Origin: Climacteris rufus
Lineage: Eukaryota > Chordata > Aves > Passeriformes > Climacteridae
Direction of reading: 5' to 3'
NCBI GenBank assembly: GCA_013398175.1
Contig: VZRZ01005129.1
Coordinates: forward strand, 1-64,000
DNA length: 64,000 nucleotides
Positions 24,350 through 39,400 of the stretch are shown in pieces. Under the pieces are notes generated by a model. The model did no database searches and was not told where the DNA came from. It saw only the letters and a list, made by a program, of their open reading frames with translations. Position 1 is the stretch's first letter. Every line of letters begins with the position of its first letter. Position numbers and translations under genes: made by a program.

Positions 24350-27300
24350 GTTTTAGTTGTTCTTTTTTCATGGTGGGTATGCTTTTTTTGTCAAGATTTT
24401 TGGCAAATGCAATTATATGATACACAGCACTGGGCTTGAGAGGAGAGTGTTTGAGAGGTCAGGGAGAGGTAATGCACAGGGTTGACTTGAAGACATCTTG
24501 TCTCTCTACAAAGGCTTGCCAAGGCAGATTGCCTCTGGGAACTGTCACTCCCATAGGTTTGTAGACTACCCCAGGCCATAATGTGAGGAACTCTGTTATT
24601 CTCTGGCTTTAACAGCCTTGGGCTGTGCCTTTCCCTCTGTTCAGCCCAGCCCTCCGCACCTTATTCTTCACCAGTATTAAAATCAGAGAGGTTTTCAACC
24701 AGTGTATGATTCAACCAAAGTCGAGTGCTTGCAGGCTTCATAGTGCTGTTATAATATGAATGATAATTAAACAGGAAATCAGTGGGAGGAGTAAGAATAG
24801 CTAATGCCTTAACCAGTGAAGAAATCTGGGAGGTGTATGGAGGTGGATGGAGTGGTGAGAGGAGTTATTATTACAAGCATTCATTCTTTCTCATATTTTT
24901 CACACGTCCACTAAAAATATATCAGACAAATGGCTTCTAACTGTACTTGGAAGAGTGTGTGAGGGATAGGCTTGCACTTTAAGCAGTATATCACTTCCAA
25001 GATTGTGAAACTGTTAGCTTCTCAGCAAGGTGTTTCTCTTACGTATGAATCCCACAGATGTAATTATGAGGTGTCCAAAGCTTACACCTAGGAGGTGACA
25101 GGAATCCTACCTAATTTTTTGCACAGGAACTCACCAGAAACATGGGAAATCAGAATAGTCTTCCTTCTTTGTTTCTCTACTCATGTAAGGTAAACCGAAG
25201 TTTGTGATGACACAGTTGTTCTGCGAGCAACATGCTGTCTAAAGCTGTGCACATTTTTTTCCATTTTCAGTTCACACAATTGTGAGTTTCATTTTGAGTT
25301 TCGTATGAACTAAGAAACTCATAGCAAAACTCAGCTGGAACATTCTTTTCTTGGTTTACGGTGGAAGGTATGCAAAAACAGAGACAGACATAATTTTCAC
25401 TCAAAATTAACTTGTTCCATGTTTGAAATAAATTTAGCTTAAATTTAGCACTCAGATTCAATAGAACTTTTCAGTGAGTTGAATTTGATTTTTTCTTAAG
25501 CTGAGGACACTCGACCTGGTAACAGCCATATAAGGCTAAAATTCACTTGTATAATGTTTTTGTAATATAGCTGCTAAGCATAACAATACCTATATGAGAG
25601 AATTTTCTTGTACATGAAGAAAAAATATATCTATTCTAAAGGTATTGACACTAGTTTGTTTTTATAACTTTAAGGTACTGGGGTTTATTTGTTGTTTGGA
25701 ACTCTACTCCACAATGCACATTGTTAATCTATAGGCAAAAAATCCAGAAGGTACACCTAATTTAACAGTCTTATTTTGCACAAAGATTTTTAAGACCTGG
25801 TTGTGCCATGAATCACTGTTTTGCTGCCAATCTTCAGAATCCACAGAACAAAAACTGAACAAAGGTTTTCTGCACAACTGCTGCTTTGGTAAATTTGAAA
25901 AGGTGCTGAAAATGGTATTCAAGATCTTGGTTAGGAAGCAATTTTCCCCAGAACATTTTTTTTCAGCAGTACTTTTACCTTTACCACTACTTTATCGAAA
26001 TTTTAAAGTTTTTTAATATATAGAATTGCTACTTTGATCTGAATCTCAGTGGTCTTGGTGGAATTTATCTCATTTTACACCAATACAAATTTCAGTGACA
26101 ATAAAATTCCAGGCCGTCGTGTATGCATAGAAATAAAACAAGAAGATTAACCAGGGAATAAAACCAGCACATAGTCTACATAGTATAGTTTTGACTATGA
26201 TGTAACACAGGAAAAAAGGCCTAACTAGAGATATTGATACTTCCTGGATACCTTTTTCCAACTCTTCTTGTTCCTCAGATTAGTAAGGTTCTTAACTACA
26301 AAAGAACCACCTTTTTATACCTGTATCTCAGCTTGCTCTGAGGTACAAAAATAAATAAAATTTATAGAATGACCAGTCTTATAAAAATCAGATTCAAAGA
26401 AAAAAAAAAAAGAAAAAAACAACAAAGCATTTTCTACCTCAACTATGTTCTTGGGAAAAGATCAAAGTTGACATATTTCTGTGTGCGTTTCCTGGTTTCA
26501 ATGATTTTAGCAAGTCTGAAATACCTGAGCAATATTAGGCACAAATGGCAACTCATGGAGCAACACTGTATTTCTAGAGGAAAAGGGAATTTCATCAGGG
26601 TCGGCTGAAAGATCACATACTAAAGACTCATTCTGAGTCTCATAATACCTTGCAATGAAAACTTAAAGCTCAGGTGGTGGCATCAAGATGTATTTGAGTA
26701 TGCTAGCAGCCTGAAGTAGGAGCCTCTGAGAGTGATTTACTATCCAGCGTGTTCTGCAATATTCACAGCCCCAACAACATCCGGTATTTCAGAGATCCCT
26801 TCCAGAATATTAAAAACATTTGGCTTGTCCAGTGTAATTAAGGAGAAAAACTAAGGCCTAAAAAATCAATGTCTCCTGACCAAAAAAATCCCAACCAAAA
26901 AAAAACCTCCCAAACCCCAAACAAACAATCCAAACAACTCAAGACAAAATAATAATAAGGAAAAATAGAATATACCGACAACAATTAGGGTGTTGTGACA
27001 GTACTGCAAGTGAAGAGAGCTGAATTCAGAACCCCAAAACCCACGTTGGCAAAGGCTTGAAGCCAGTGGAAGCAGTGCATTGAGTATGTGATAGAAAGTG
27101 CACTTTCCTAGCACTGTTTCACCAACAATTGGAGCAGATTGGCAGAACAAGCTCAGCACAATCAGGCAGATTCTCTGGGTGCACAAACATATGTGTATCA
27201 GAATGACAGGCTCCAATAAACTCTAAATAATCAATATCTACTAATTCTTAATTATCTCATTCTGCTGATGTAGTACGAGAGATATAGCAAGAAACTGCCT

Positions 27301-30300
27301 TCCACATGCCTTCATTAGGAATTCAGATTTAGTAGCTGGTGGTGATGTTAGGATAATTAGCAGTGAAAAAAAGAGGAAAAAATGTAGGTTGCTATAGCAA
27401 CCCGTTCATCATGATCTACAGCATAAACACCCAGATTAATTTACAAGATGCCAGGTAGATATCTGCTTGGCTGACTGGGGTACACACAGACACCACCTTA
27501 TTTGCTTTTATTAAGGTTTAATCATCAACATGAGAGCTTTCAAAGTATGTGTGCTATCACTGTCAATCACAGAGGAGTTAGATGCTTTTAGGGACAAATC
27601 CATCAGCACAGCATCTTTGCACCTCTATCTACTCTGCAGGGAAGAAGGAGGAAGAATAGTATTCTTCCAGACATTCTTTGAAGCCACTGCCATGGCCCTG
27701 GAACTGAGATCACTGCTATGGGCTATCTGTGTGGTACAAGCCATATTCTCCCTCTATAGAAAGCCAGACCCAGTCCCATGAATCTTAAAGATAATTTTTC
27801 CTAGCCCTGTCAATGAAACAGCCTTTGGTGGTGTTCACTGGTACAGGATCCCTGTCTTGGTGGGGTTAAACACTTTGCATAATCCACGACTCCATAAAGC
27901 TGCTGCCTTACTGAAAAAATTCATTGTTTTTGGTAAAACTGTAAAATAGATCTTTGAAGCACTGGGGGTGGTGGGACAAGGAGCTAACATCTATTATGAT
28001 GAAGTGCAGAAAAAATTCAAATGAAAAGTGAAGGAGAGAGAATGAGTGCACACTGGATAACTAAAGCAAAACCGTCCCTCCAAAGTAGTAGTTCAGTGCA
28101 GGTAAAGTTTATAGACATACTGTGAATCACACAGACAAAAATGTGCAATGGGAATCTCTTTGTCACCACTTTTCTCCTGCTCCTGAGGAAAAGCCTCACA
28201 TCCCAACCTCTCGTTACCTCTTTACAGAAAAGACCTTCTGCTTACATGCTGCAAAGTTTTGTACAGATTTCTCCAGAACTGGCATTTTTTTGCTACTCCA
28301 CCACTAGTTGCATGTTGCATCAAAAACCCTGCCTCCCAAATACAAGTATGTGTTTCTGCTGCTGGTCCAGACCACCATCCCACCATGCCACTGCCTCCCC
28401 TGGGGCCCTGCAGCTGTTTGTGCAGCTGTGTGGAGAGATGTACTGAGGAACTGGTTCAGCTGCACGACTCCGTGGCTGCACAGAGCTGGGGGCTGGAGGA
28501 GCACACATGGAGCCTCAGAGGCTTTGGGTAGGATAACTGAGTTGAGCAGCATTGCTAGCAGAAATGTAGGAGTCAAAGCTCTTCTTCTTGACCCCTTAGT
28601 CTTCACTTCCACCTGTCCATCCACAGGAGTTATGCACAGCCCTTCCTTTCAGGGTTTGTTTTCTGACACACTCCCAAAAATACCCAAGTTCCAGTAAACT
28701 AAAGATATCAGAGAATATTTTCAACCAGCCAGGAAAAATACAAAAACTATAAAAGGAAGGACACCCATGTACAAATGAAGAAAGAAATGAGTGAGTAGTA
28801 GAATAGATAGGCAAACATAATCTAACCGGAAAAAGAAAAAACAAAAAAGAAAAAAAAAAGGAGAACCTATGCTCCTGAGTTGTCTTTCTCTTACAAAGCA
28901 CATGGGTCATGCTGCTGACTCCAGAGCTGCTGACACCTACTCTGCAAGTTGACCATGTTGAAATGAAGAAAATTTTTGCCTTTTGCTTCCAACAGCTTTA
29001 TAATTTAAAGAGAAAAGGCACCAACGGACAAGAAAAACCAACCAACCAAAACCCAACAAACAACTACACAAAGGAGATCTGATCTGCTGCGACCATCTTT
29101 CCTTTCTGGGAGCCATCACTGCAATGTAAGAGCTCCAACATATTGCATATTCCCACCTGAGTTGCTGAAAAAATGACATATACAGAAACCCCACCTTTTC
29201 AGAAAAATGTAAATTTCTCTGTCTCTCCAGCATAATCAGCTTGATGTATTATGCTGGCCACAGTTTACTTTATCTGTCAATATATTGTGTAGTATTGACT
29301 GAGTACATTTTTTTCTGGCTATTCTGAATTAAATAAACCAAGACTCAACACGTCTTAAAACCACTATAGTTTATTTATAAGGAGAAAGATGGGCCATCAA
29401 ACTCTCCACAGGAATTAAAAAAATTCATCAGGGAGTCAAAGTTTTTACTTTCCTTCCATTCATATAATTTTGGTTTTGGCTTAACACTTAACACAATAAT
29501 CAGCTCAAAAGAATAAGCTTTGCATTTAAAGTAAACAATAGTTGTTATACAAAGACTTTTAATTTTTCTTCTCCTGTCCTTTGCCATTTTATTTCCTTAT
29601 TCCAAAACTCTGCTCAAATGACATAATGCCCATTCCAGAAACAGAATCTGCTATTGTAATTCAGCTCTTTTGAAAAACAGTCAGTTCCAGTCATTCCATT
29701 TCAAGTCTTTGCCCCTAAAGTTTTCCAAATATGTTGCTATTTTAAATGGGTTTTAAAATTAGATTTAAAAAATGAGAAATTATAAGAAAAAATAAATATA
29801 ATTAAAAAGTGATGTGTTCCAGTTTGGAAAATTAAAATAAAATTGATGCAGCTTACAAAAAACCAATGAATGCTTCTCGAACTCTGGTTCTAAACTGAGT
29901 CATATTCATAATACAGAAGTGGGTTCAATACTTTCTGTCTAATCAATAGTAGAACCTAGTCCACATGACATACACATCCCTTTAACTGGGAAACATTTTG
30001 CTTCGTTCTTTATTTAGCATTTCATAAACATTGGGCCAATTTCATCTTTGGGGTAGCTTTACTGAAACCAGTAAATAAAGCCAAATATCTAATTAACTGT
30101 AAAACTTTGGCAAGTATGAAAGTATTTGGCAAGAAAATATATATTCATCAAACAGTGCTGCACATATAATGAATTACAGAATTATGTGATAAACTGCCTT
30201 TATTATGCCAATAAAACTTTTAGAAATAATTTAGCTCTAAACCAAGTTTCACTTTTGGGGAATAGATGACACAGACACCTGATAAAAAGGTATTTGTGAA

Positions 30301-32205
30301 ATCTGGTCAAAGGGACTTGCCTTGTTATGGCTTTGACATCTGTATAAACATAAAAATTCTTAAGTCTTCCAGTAGAATATTTCTGTCCTATAAGATCAAT
30401 TTTGCTGCAAGTACACCACCAATTTGAATCCAACCCCTACAAAAGTCAGTAAAAGTATTTACGATTTCTTCCCTCATGGTACAGATAACTACAAGAAGAA
30501 CAAACCTCTACCACAACAATTTTTAGAAAAACTTCTACACATAAGTGAAGACTTGTACTAGAATATAGTTAATGATGTATATACTTAATGATTGAAAGGA
30601 TGTAACTTGACAGTCATGCATATAATGATGATGATTTGACTAGACTATTTTATATAACTGTATGGTGAACTACTGTCTTTCCTAAGAGAAAATTCTTTCT
30701 TTAGCATGCCTACCAAAACCCTTCAAGACCAACATCTTGAAACAGACTTCACAGGAAGACCAAAAGACCTGCTCTGAAGTATGAGACTGCATGAGAAACT
30801 GTGAACTGAGCCATGGGGAAATTCTTGCAAAGTTGCTATTGCCCCACCATACAAAAACTGCAATTGCTATCGAAAACAGAGAAATTGTGGGCAAAAATAT
30901 TTGCCTTTCCTGCGATCTGACCTGCCGAACAGCTGACTTCTTAAAAAACTAAATGCAATAGTGAATAAAGTAATAGAAACCCCTTCACATTTATATGTAC
31001 TAATAAATCTTCTGCACTCAGACAGACTACAAATTCTGTGGTTACTATTTTTAAAGGAGTAGTGAAAAGAAAACATATACATTAAAAAATATTAGAAGAG
31101 GTTTTCCTCCTTTAAATATTTGACATAAATATTTGACAATATTTATTCCCTGTCTCACTCTTCTAAATAATATTCTTTCAGTGAGTGTGTAGGAATATCC
31201 TAATAGTATATTGGCTTAGCTTAATTTTATATATTATTGTATGGGTTTTATTGTGGACTATATTAAATGATTTTAAAATATTTTTCTGCACATGAATATT
31301 ATCTCCTACTGCTCAAAAGACTGACTCTCACACTGATGAGATGGTAGAATCCATGTACTGGAACTAAGTTAGGCTTCAAAGGTTCTTTCTGTTGGAGTCC
31401 TCAGACCTACCAATGAAAGCTTCTTGTACAACAGGCAAATATTTTATCTCCAGTCATCACACAGAAATATTGTGGGATATAGAAAATCTCTATAGCTAAT
31501 AGATATGTGAGATTTGCATCTGTTTTGCTGTGCAGTAAGGAGTCATTCCAAGAGATTACTATTGACAAACATCTGCCATTATTTCCATGAGTTTTTTTGC
31601 AACCCTCCAGTAGGGGAAAGACTGAAAATGTCTGCTTGTTTTGGACCATAGTGCATGTACAGAGGATCCAAAACAGTGAAGTGTGTCTTGTGTACCTTTC
31701 TTGTGGATGCTCTTCTGTCCCCTAGTAGTCCCATGCAGCTCCTGCAAGGCAGGGAGATTGGAATTGTTTCTAGCAGAGATTAGAGAGCTGTGCATCTCCT
31801 CAACTTTTAGAATGCAACTTGTGCTTCCTCAGTTTGGAGGCTGTGTCAAGTAAAATAGGGTTAGGTGGGCTCAGCAGGTGCAAGGATTGCACAGACATCT
31901 CAACATCCAGCCAGACGTTACTTGCCAGTTGATTGTTTTGTTTGATTTTCTCCTAGGACATATTAATTTAGCTATTTTTTCCTAGTGCAATTTAAATTCC
32001 AAAGTAGTGAAAAAGTTAATAGCAATATTTTCACACTAGTAACTTTCTTAGCATATAGATTCCAATACTGAGTATACATGTTGCAACTATGGTATCTTTA
32101 AAATATATTGCACAAAAATAGCTGATTTTGACTGAAGTATAACAAACTATGTTGATGATGCACGGAAACAAAACCTAGGTAGAACAAAACCTCCAATTCT
32201 CTAAT
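24350..32205. other. Large single-copy AT-rich region, no gene recognised
   Basis: About 7.9 kb without a recognisable gene. A/C-rich low-complexity patches lie at about 26870-26935 and 29030-29065. The interval 28310-28620 is locally richer in G+C and is open in several frames on both strands at once, which is typical of composition and not of coding. A plus frame at 27530-27781 follows a fair acceptor-like pyrimidine tract at 27622-27641 but has no recognised homologue. No retroelement termini were seen. Confidence 0.55.
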
Positions 32206-32262
32206 GGGGGGGGGGGGGGGCAACAAAAACTGNNNNNNNNNNNNNNNNNNNNNNGGGGGGGG
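32206..32262. other. Assembly gap (22 N) between G homopolymers
   Basis: A run of 15 G at 32206-32220 is followed by CAACAAAAACTG, then 22 N at 32233-32254, then 8 G at 32255-32262. The true length and content are unknown. The flanking G runs suggest that a homopolymer or a G-rich tandem array broke sequencing or assembly. A minus-strand frame read through the gap (32201-32467) is an artefact. Confidence 0.95.
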
Positions 32263-35200
32263 AAATAGAAATTATGTTCGACCCTATAGATCCTAACAAA
32301 TAGGTCCTCGTGGCAACTCTGCTGAGCATGCTGTGTTTCAGTATTTTCTCATAGAGGTAAAAATAATTTGCTGGGTTGAGTTTTACCCTGGCCCTTGGGC
32401 TGAACTGTGTCTGTTCTGTGAGTTTCAGGTAAGGGTCTCTAACTGGTCCTGCTGCTGAAGGACACACTAGTAGCTAGTTTGCTGCTAACAAAGTGTAATT
32501 TGAATGGCAAGCGCCATTTGGGCCTGATGGGAAAAGAATTGCAGCAGTCCACAAATTATGTATCATTTTGAGACACACCATGTTACTTAGCAGTGCTTTG
32601 GACAGCAGAATCAACAGTTCATTGTCTCCTCACCTTCATTTGTTGACTTGGTATTTTTTGCTGTTGGGACCTGCACCTATAGCCAAGTGTGTTTTCTTAT
32701 TCTGTTGAGTTGGGCAAGTATCCACTTCACACTTAAACACTAATACTTTTTAAAATTCATTTTAAGCAATGCATTTTGTGTATAACAAGTGATTAAACAT
32801 TAGAGTCTAGTTCTGAGTTATTTGTTCTTCCCCCCTAAATGTTAATTATTAAGATGTTTGTCTGCAAAGAGGCAAACAGCTTCTGACTCAACCATACCTC
32901 ATCTTTTTCTTCTTCCTGACTGAAATCTTAATTCCATCTTTACAATATTTGAAGTTTTAGCTAATGGCATGCAGTATCTAGGGACTGTGCCTCATGGAAT
33001 AATTTGGAAAATAATAACAGAAGAAAAATAGAATGTTATCTAGGGCAGATAATGTGCATTTCACCAACATTGAAAGTACCTAGCAATTTGCAGGTCTGTA
33101 CAAATAAGTAAATGATAATAGAAAGACTGATAATAATAATATAAATAATAAGATACCAGTTTAAGCATAAATGTCTGTATTTTGAATTGGTAGAGGAAGC
33201 CAGAAACTTTCTTCTGCAGTTTGCAATTGTGATATTTCACACACAGGGCCCCTCTTTTCCACAATCTTCGTCTTTGACCATAGTGATTCTTTAGCCCTTT
33301 TCTCAATAGGTGACTCCCAGTGTTACATTTTCTTAATGAAAGAAAAAGACATATGTTTTAAGAGTAAAACCATTTTTTCAAAAATGGTACATGAGAGGCA
33401 TACACAAGGTTTATTCACAAACAGGAATTTATTGAGTACCACTTATGCATCACTTCTAAATGAAGTTAAGTTCATAAGTATTTTGCTTTACCTTCTTTAT
33501 TTTCTTTGACATTTTCCTGATGCTTACATTAAAGATAAGGTATGAAAAATGAAAGAGTAAAAGGTTTTCTTTTGTATAAGGTTTATATATGTCAGATCAG
33601 CTACAAATGAGTATTCAAGTCCCAAGCTGATTTTGTACATGATGAATCCACATTAAAGCCTTGTAGACAAACTTACTCAGAGTCAATGGAGAATTTAACA
33701 AATTTCTTGATGATATGACCATCAGCTATTAAAATGCCATAGGCTAAGACAGACTGCTGAGTAATTTGAAATTTAGAAAGCAGGCAGATAAAATGCCTAG
33801 TGTACTCTTAGATGCAATCTCAAAGTTTTTTGGGTAATGGAAAAATTGTGTGCTCGGCTGTGAGGAGGCAACCTCTATTTCTTTAGCTTGCATGCTGTTA
33901 CTTCTGTAATAATTTTTCAAACATTCACAGCTTCCTTCTCTTTTACAAGATGTACTTTGTACAAAAAGTAACACATACAACTGTACAATGATACTTTCTA
34001 CGTTTTTTCTTCTGATATGGACTATAAATTAACTTAAGCTGAATGTTATCTTGATTGAATCTTGGGCCTGTTTTTAGCAGCTGTGACCTTGCACAAAATT
34101 ATGGATAGGCAAAACTTAATCATCAAAACCATTCAAACAGAAAAGAAGAATTTCACATCTGGAAACTTGCACGAGTGAAAAGCTCTAACATTCACTGATA
34201 TAACTAAGCATTCTTGCACTTGCCACTGACATAAAGTTAAAAAAAAACCAACACAAACCGTCAAAATCTGCATACCAGAGGTGGTAGGATATGGGGAAGT
34301 CAAAGGGGGCCAGAGGAGTATTTTGATGAAAATGCCTCTAGTATTTGTGGAAATACTTTTTATGCTTGGAGGTGGCTAGCAGTACTTGTAATGCCATGTC
34401 TTATATGTTGCAGCCAATGGGCTGTAATGAAACATGATCTTTCTCTCAGAATTTTCTCTATCAGAAAAACTGGAAATGTAAATAATCCAAGTGTTTTGAG
34501 TAGATCTGTGCCAGTCTGCATTAAAAAATGGTTTGTCCATTTTTGCTAAAACTACCCATAGGAAGCTACAGCCTTATCAAGAACTGCTGTCATTGGAGGA
34601 AAAAAAGTGAGGGAAAAGGGCTTATATCTGGATTTAGTATATCCAAAGCTAGATTCCTGTATTCTCCTGTGGAGACACTGGGAGTAGTAGTAGATAGAGA
34701 TAATGGAGCACTTAATCCAACATTTTCACGAGTATTAAGTGCATAAAATATACAGAAAGGAAGAGAAGAACCCTAAAACGGCAAAAAAAGCAAACAAACC
34801 AGAAAAGTCAGCATTAATGAAGAGAAGCCAGTAGAGAACCAAAGCCTTGTTGAAACTTTTATCTGAGTGTTACCATGCTTTTCTCTCTAAGGTCTGCAAA
34901 AAACAAGAATAAAGGGCTCTTACACTAGCCTGTGAAGTATAATTTTTATTAACATATAACTTTTGTTAACATACCATATGATGAATGTCAAATTGAACCA
35001 ATCAGCTATAAAGCATATGTCTGATACCACTGGCAAACTAAATCAATAATTTATGTTATTACATATTGTTTTGAAAAGTAGATAAGTACCATATCAATAA
35101 ATGAAGAAAGAATATGAAGAAAGGGAAGGGGGAGAAAAAAGGGAAGTTATTTTTGAAGCCTGTAAAAGCAAACTGAACAAAATAACTGAAAGCACTCTTG

Positions 35201-36312
35201 ACATGCACAGAAGCAGCATTTCTTAACAGGAAACAGTATAAAACTCAGTGAGTCAGAAACTTTGTCATGGGATTTAGGTTTTGCATTTGTATCATTATTT
35301 TGTATGTAAAACAGTCCTGTAAAACACCATACAATACCCACAATTTCACCTAGCAAGTAACATGTCTATTCAAATCTTGATTTACCATGCTGGCCATCTT
35401 TCAGTACCTTAAATCTCACTCAGTGTCATTATACCGAGTAGTGACAGAAGGTCCAAAGCCAAATAGTTTTGTTCTTTTGTGCTTTTTCCAGGCTGGACAT
35501 ATATTATTCAATCCCTCAACATTTGGCCCCTAACCACTGGTTGCCTTTGAAAGAATTTAAGTACTAAAAATGGGAAAACTGAGTTGTTCATGAATTCTTC
35601 TTTGTTCCTTTTCTTTATAAAGAACACTAGAGATAAATTTCCAGCAAAAAATAAAATCATTGCTACACTCAGTATAAGCTTCACTCTGACACAGAGCAGG
35701 GGGCTTATTAACTGGGATGGAAAACATCTGGCAATTACTTAATTTTCCATCTGATATTGTCACCCTTATCGGCTGCACACTATAAAAAAATGTGAACTGC
35801 CCTAAGGATCATAGCCTAAGAAAAGGAAATCATATTTTGCCACCTCCACAACTCCCATTAATTTCAGGAAAATTTCCTGTGAATGTTTCTGAGGCCATAA
35901 TCCTGCATAATATCCACATACTGGATTAAAGAAAAGGAAAATATGGAAAAAAAAAAAAAACAACAACAAAAACCTAAACCACTGAGACAGAAATTTCTGA
36001 ATAGCCATTTTTCACCAAAACAACAATATGTGAAAAATTGAGGTGGAATAGAGAGGAAAATTAAAGGAAATACCGGTTTTCTGTACTGTTTTACTGTTAG
36101 CTTTTGAAAATCCCATAGTGGCTGCAGATAGGAAATAGGAGTGAAGGAAGGGCAGAGGGCCAAATCTGAAACACGTTTTAAGTGAAGTAAAAATCAAGGA
36201 AATAAGGGTCCTGGTGTAGCTGGGACAAATTTCATCATCTCAGGCATGATTAGAGGTCTGTACCTCAGTCAGAAATGCTGAGAGACAGGATTTTGTTAGA
36301 GAAAGAGATTCT
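32263..36312. other. Single-copy AT-rich DNA, no gene recognised
   Basis: No coding, RNA or mobile-element signal was recognised. A purine tract (AAGAAAGGGAAGGGGGAG type) occupies about 35103-35145. An A13 run lies near 35947-35960, with A/C-rich sequence after it. Confidence 0.6.
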
Positions 36313-36419
36313 GGATTTTTTTAAATTTTTTTTTAAACTTATTAATTTTTTTTGTTATTTTCTTTTTTTTCTTGTTTCTTTTTTTCTTTTTTTTTTTTCT
36401 TTATTTCTTTCTTTATTTT
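36313..36419. repeat. T-rich low-complexity tract
   Basis: Roughly 105 bases of T runs broken by single A, C or G, including a T12 run and CTTT units. This is ordinary avian low-complexity sequence. Confidence 0.85.
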
Positions 36420-39400
36420 GTGCTCCTAGTTATTCTTAGCATACAATGATGCAGCTGGTAGGACTACTGCAAGAAGCTTGAGAGGATTTCTCATATGGGG
36501 ATTAAAAAAAAAATCCAAAAACAAACATGAAGGAGAGTTTTGTCTTTCCAGAAGCTTAGAGGTGGGATGTAAACGCAAACTCAGATGAATGCTGGAAAAC
36601 AGGGATCCATCCATACAGCCATCATACATATAGAAGTAGCAGTAAAGGAAGGCAAATTCTCTGCCTGGACATGCATTTCAGATACTATAATCATGTCAGC
36701 TACGGTTAACAATGTAAAGTTAAGGTAATGACTGGATCAAGAATCACAATGTTAAATTTTTTTTAATGAGTCTACACATCAGTTACTTCAGGTACAGGTC
36801 CAGTTAATATTTATTCAACAAATGGTTGATTTTTAGGACATGCGCAGGTGTTCTCCTAAAATCATGGAGGTAAGAAACATGCAGACAGGGACAGGGAGAA
36901 AGCAGATGTGTTTCATGCTGGTACAGTATCTCAGTTACAGATGTGTAAGCTTATCTATTTAAAAGAATCAGTTGGATAAATTATGCTGAATCTCTTCTCC
37001 ACTTTTTCCTTACAAACTATTTGATTTCCCTCTTAAAACTAATTATCCTTGTTAATTACTTTTGAATCCACAGATTGTGTCAAATTCATTGAACTTATTA
37101 CTTTTTAATTTGTTCATGTGGGTATTGTCGCTTAGGACTGAAATGGCAGGAGCAGCTCCCTTGCTCCCTGGAAGCTCTGCTTGGCTGGTTTCCAGCCTTG
37201 CAGTTGCCAGGACTGGTGGAGAAGTGAGAAACCCTCTTTCTCTTTGCAAATCTCACATAAAGATCTGCCCACAATAGCAGACCCTGGCCTTCATGGGTGT
37301 TACAAAGACTCCTGAGGTTCTCCTTCAGCAAGGACTGCTCCCAGAAGGTGCAACTCATCCTGCTCTTCTTACTGTCTCTCTAACGTGCTCTTTAGCATCC
37401 AAAAGTGAGCTGGGCAGAATACAAGCCAGGTTCCGTCATCAGGTTTGTGAATGGGCAAAATGTCCTCAGAGAAGCAAAGTCCCAGCTGATGTCCGATTAT
37501 CCCTTGGTGTGAGTGCGTATTGCTGGTTTTCCTATTTACTTACTTCAGACCTCTTACAAACACAAATGATGGAAAAAATCAAATGCAGAAGGTTGGACAG
37601 ATGAATCCCACCTCTCAATAGTAGCATAGAGATAGCAGGGCTGCCCTGGAGCTAAATATAGAAGGGCCAGACACTGGCTCCATCAGTTTTCCTCCATGTC
37701 TGGGTGGATTGGAGGCACAGAGTTCCAGCCTTTGCTTTCATTCTCTTCCTTGGGGGGTCAGCTCTGACAGCCTGGCATGTGTTTGATTGCACGTTATTGC
37801 GCAAGCAACCATCACATGTAGAAACAACACTGTGGTTGTAACCTGATTATGCAGAAAATGATGGGAGAAATACATGTTTTATGGAAATTACTGTGTACAA
37901 AGATGAGGTTTTGGAAGGGGTACAGGAGGTTCACTGTGCTCCCAAAGGCAACAGAGTGGTCATTCGCTCACCAAGGCTGTCTGGATTTCTCTTTAGAGTT
38001 GGTACTATAAGCCATGCTTTTCTGTGATCCTCAGTCAAAACCTACTAAATTTTACTAAATATTTATTCTAAAGTTTGGGCATTTTTATTATGCATTTACA
38101 TTATTGTTTCTTTTTACTAAATACTGCTAAAAAAATCTGACTATAATAGATTTAGGCTTGATTGCCTGAAAATATTGCACAGCACAGAGCTGGAAAACTG
38201 GAACTTAAATAGGGTGAGCGTTGAAGCTGGTGATTAGCCAAAAACTAAACCTGTTCTGAGGTTCAGGACCTCCTGAGTGTAGGTGAGGAAAAGGAGGATG
38301 ACTATGGTCTGATGCAGCAGGCATGCCTTCTTTTGACTTGCTCAGAGCCAGGTAGCACTTTGGCAAGTGGAGGGCTGGCTTCCCTGTTCCTTGACTCCTG
38401 CCTGACCATCCCAATTCTTCAGGAGCATGATACCTGGAGCAAGGAAGCAAGAGCACTGACAATGACTTTTTACTCCCATTCTTGAATGTCTCTCAGGACC
38501 ACATGGATAATTCCTACCTGAAAGAGGCTTTATTTGTTAAGTAAAAAAGACACCTGACTATACAGTGTGTTTTTCTTTCTGTTTGGTTCCTTTCTGAAAG
38601 ATTGTGATCATACTTTGCCTGGTACTATGCCAATAATATTCTAAACCATCTCTTACCCTCCCTTCCCATCAGACACATGCATTTTTTTAAACACAATTTT
38701 GATTTGAAGCATGCCAGTAAGTATGACAGGAAAGAGCCTAATTTGTCATTTAAGATAAGGCCTGATTTGAAAAAAAAAATGCAAACAACTAATTTACATT
38801 TGATTTCAACAGGATTGAGTGCAAAAGTGAAGTTAGGCACCTCAGTATCTGTCTCTGGGACTAAACGACTTCAGAGATACTCACCAGGATAACACAACAG
38901 AAAAACCCAGAAAAGTGTTTGCAAAAATTTCTAGCCTTTAAAAGAAGAATGAGGAATGATAATGATGTTGTGATACACACAGCTATGCCTGAGTGGATAC
39001 AAATTTGAAAGGGTTTCAGGAAAACAGAAATGCAGGGACACAAGAGCAAATATATAGAAACGAGGGCTTGTCCTCTCCCACCTTCCAGAATATGGATTCA
39101 TGTCATCAAAACCTTAATGAAAACAATAAAAATATTGAAGTTAAGAGTTTGATTTGGAACTAATTCTGCTGCTCTCAGAAATATGATATTTACCTCTGCA
39201 AGTGCCTTCCTTTACTAATGGGTGCAGATACTATTTTACACAAAAGGAAGATCATCTCAATTGTGCATTGAAGACAAAAAAATTGCCATATTGATCCCAC
39301 TCCCTTTAAAGCCAGTAAAAGTTTTGCCACTGATTTCAGTGGGAACAAGGTCGTCAAGTGTTGCAAGAGGAATCCCTTGAAAGCAGAGAGGAAAGGCACA

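Noticed and set aside
25135..25220. Minus-strand 86-base exon-like block ending in a GTGAGT donor
   Set aside because: Weak acceptor without a pyrimidine tract, no partner exon, and a peptide I cannot relate to anything.
27530..27781. 83-codon plus frame after a pyrimidine-rich acceptor
   Set aside because: The frame has a membrane-like patch but no donor, no recognised family and no adjoining exon.
32201..32467. Minus-strand frame through the N gap
   Set aside because: The frame exists only because unknown bases were read through. The G runs supply its proline end.
36837..36869. 33-base block with AG acceptor and GAG|GTAAGA donor, phase 0
   Set aside because: Eleven codons are far too few to judge. 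It is phase-compatible with 40439, but many such blocks occur by chance.
37797..37804. Perfect C/EBP palindrome TTGCGCAA
   Set aside because: A single 8-bp site is expected by chance about once per 64 kb, so it gives no evidence of function alone.
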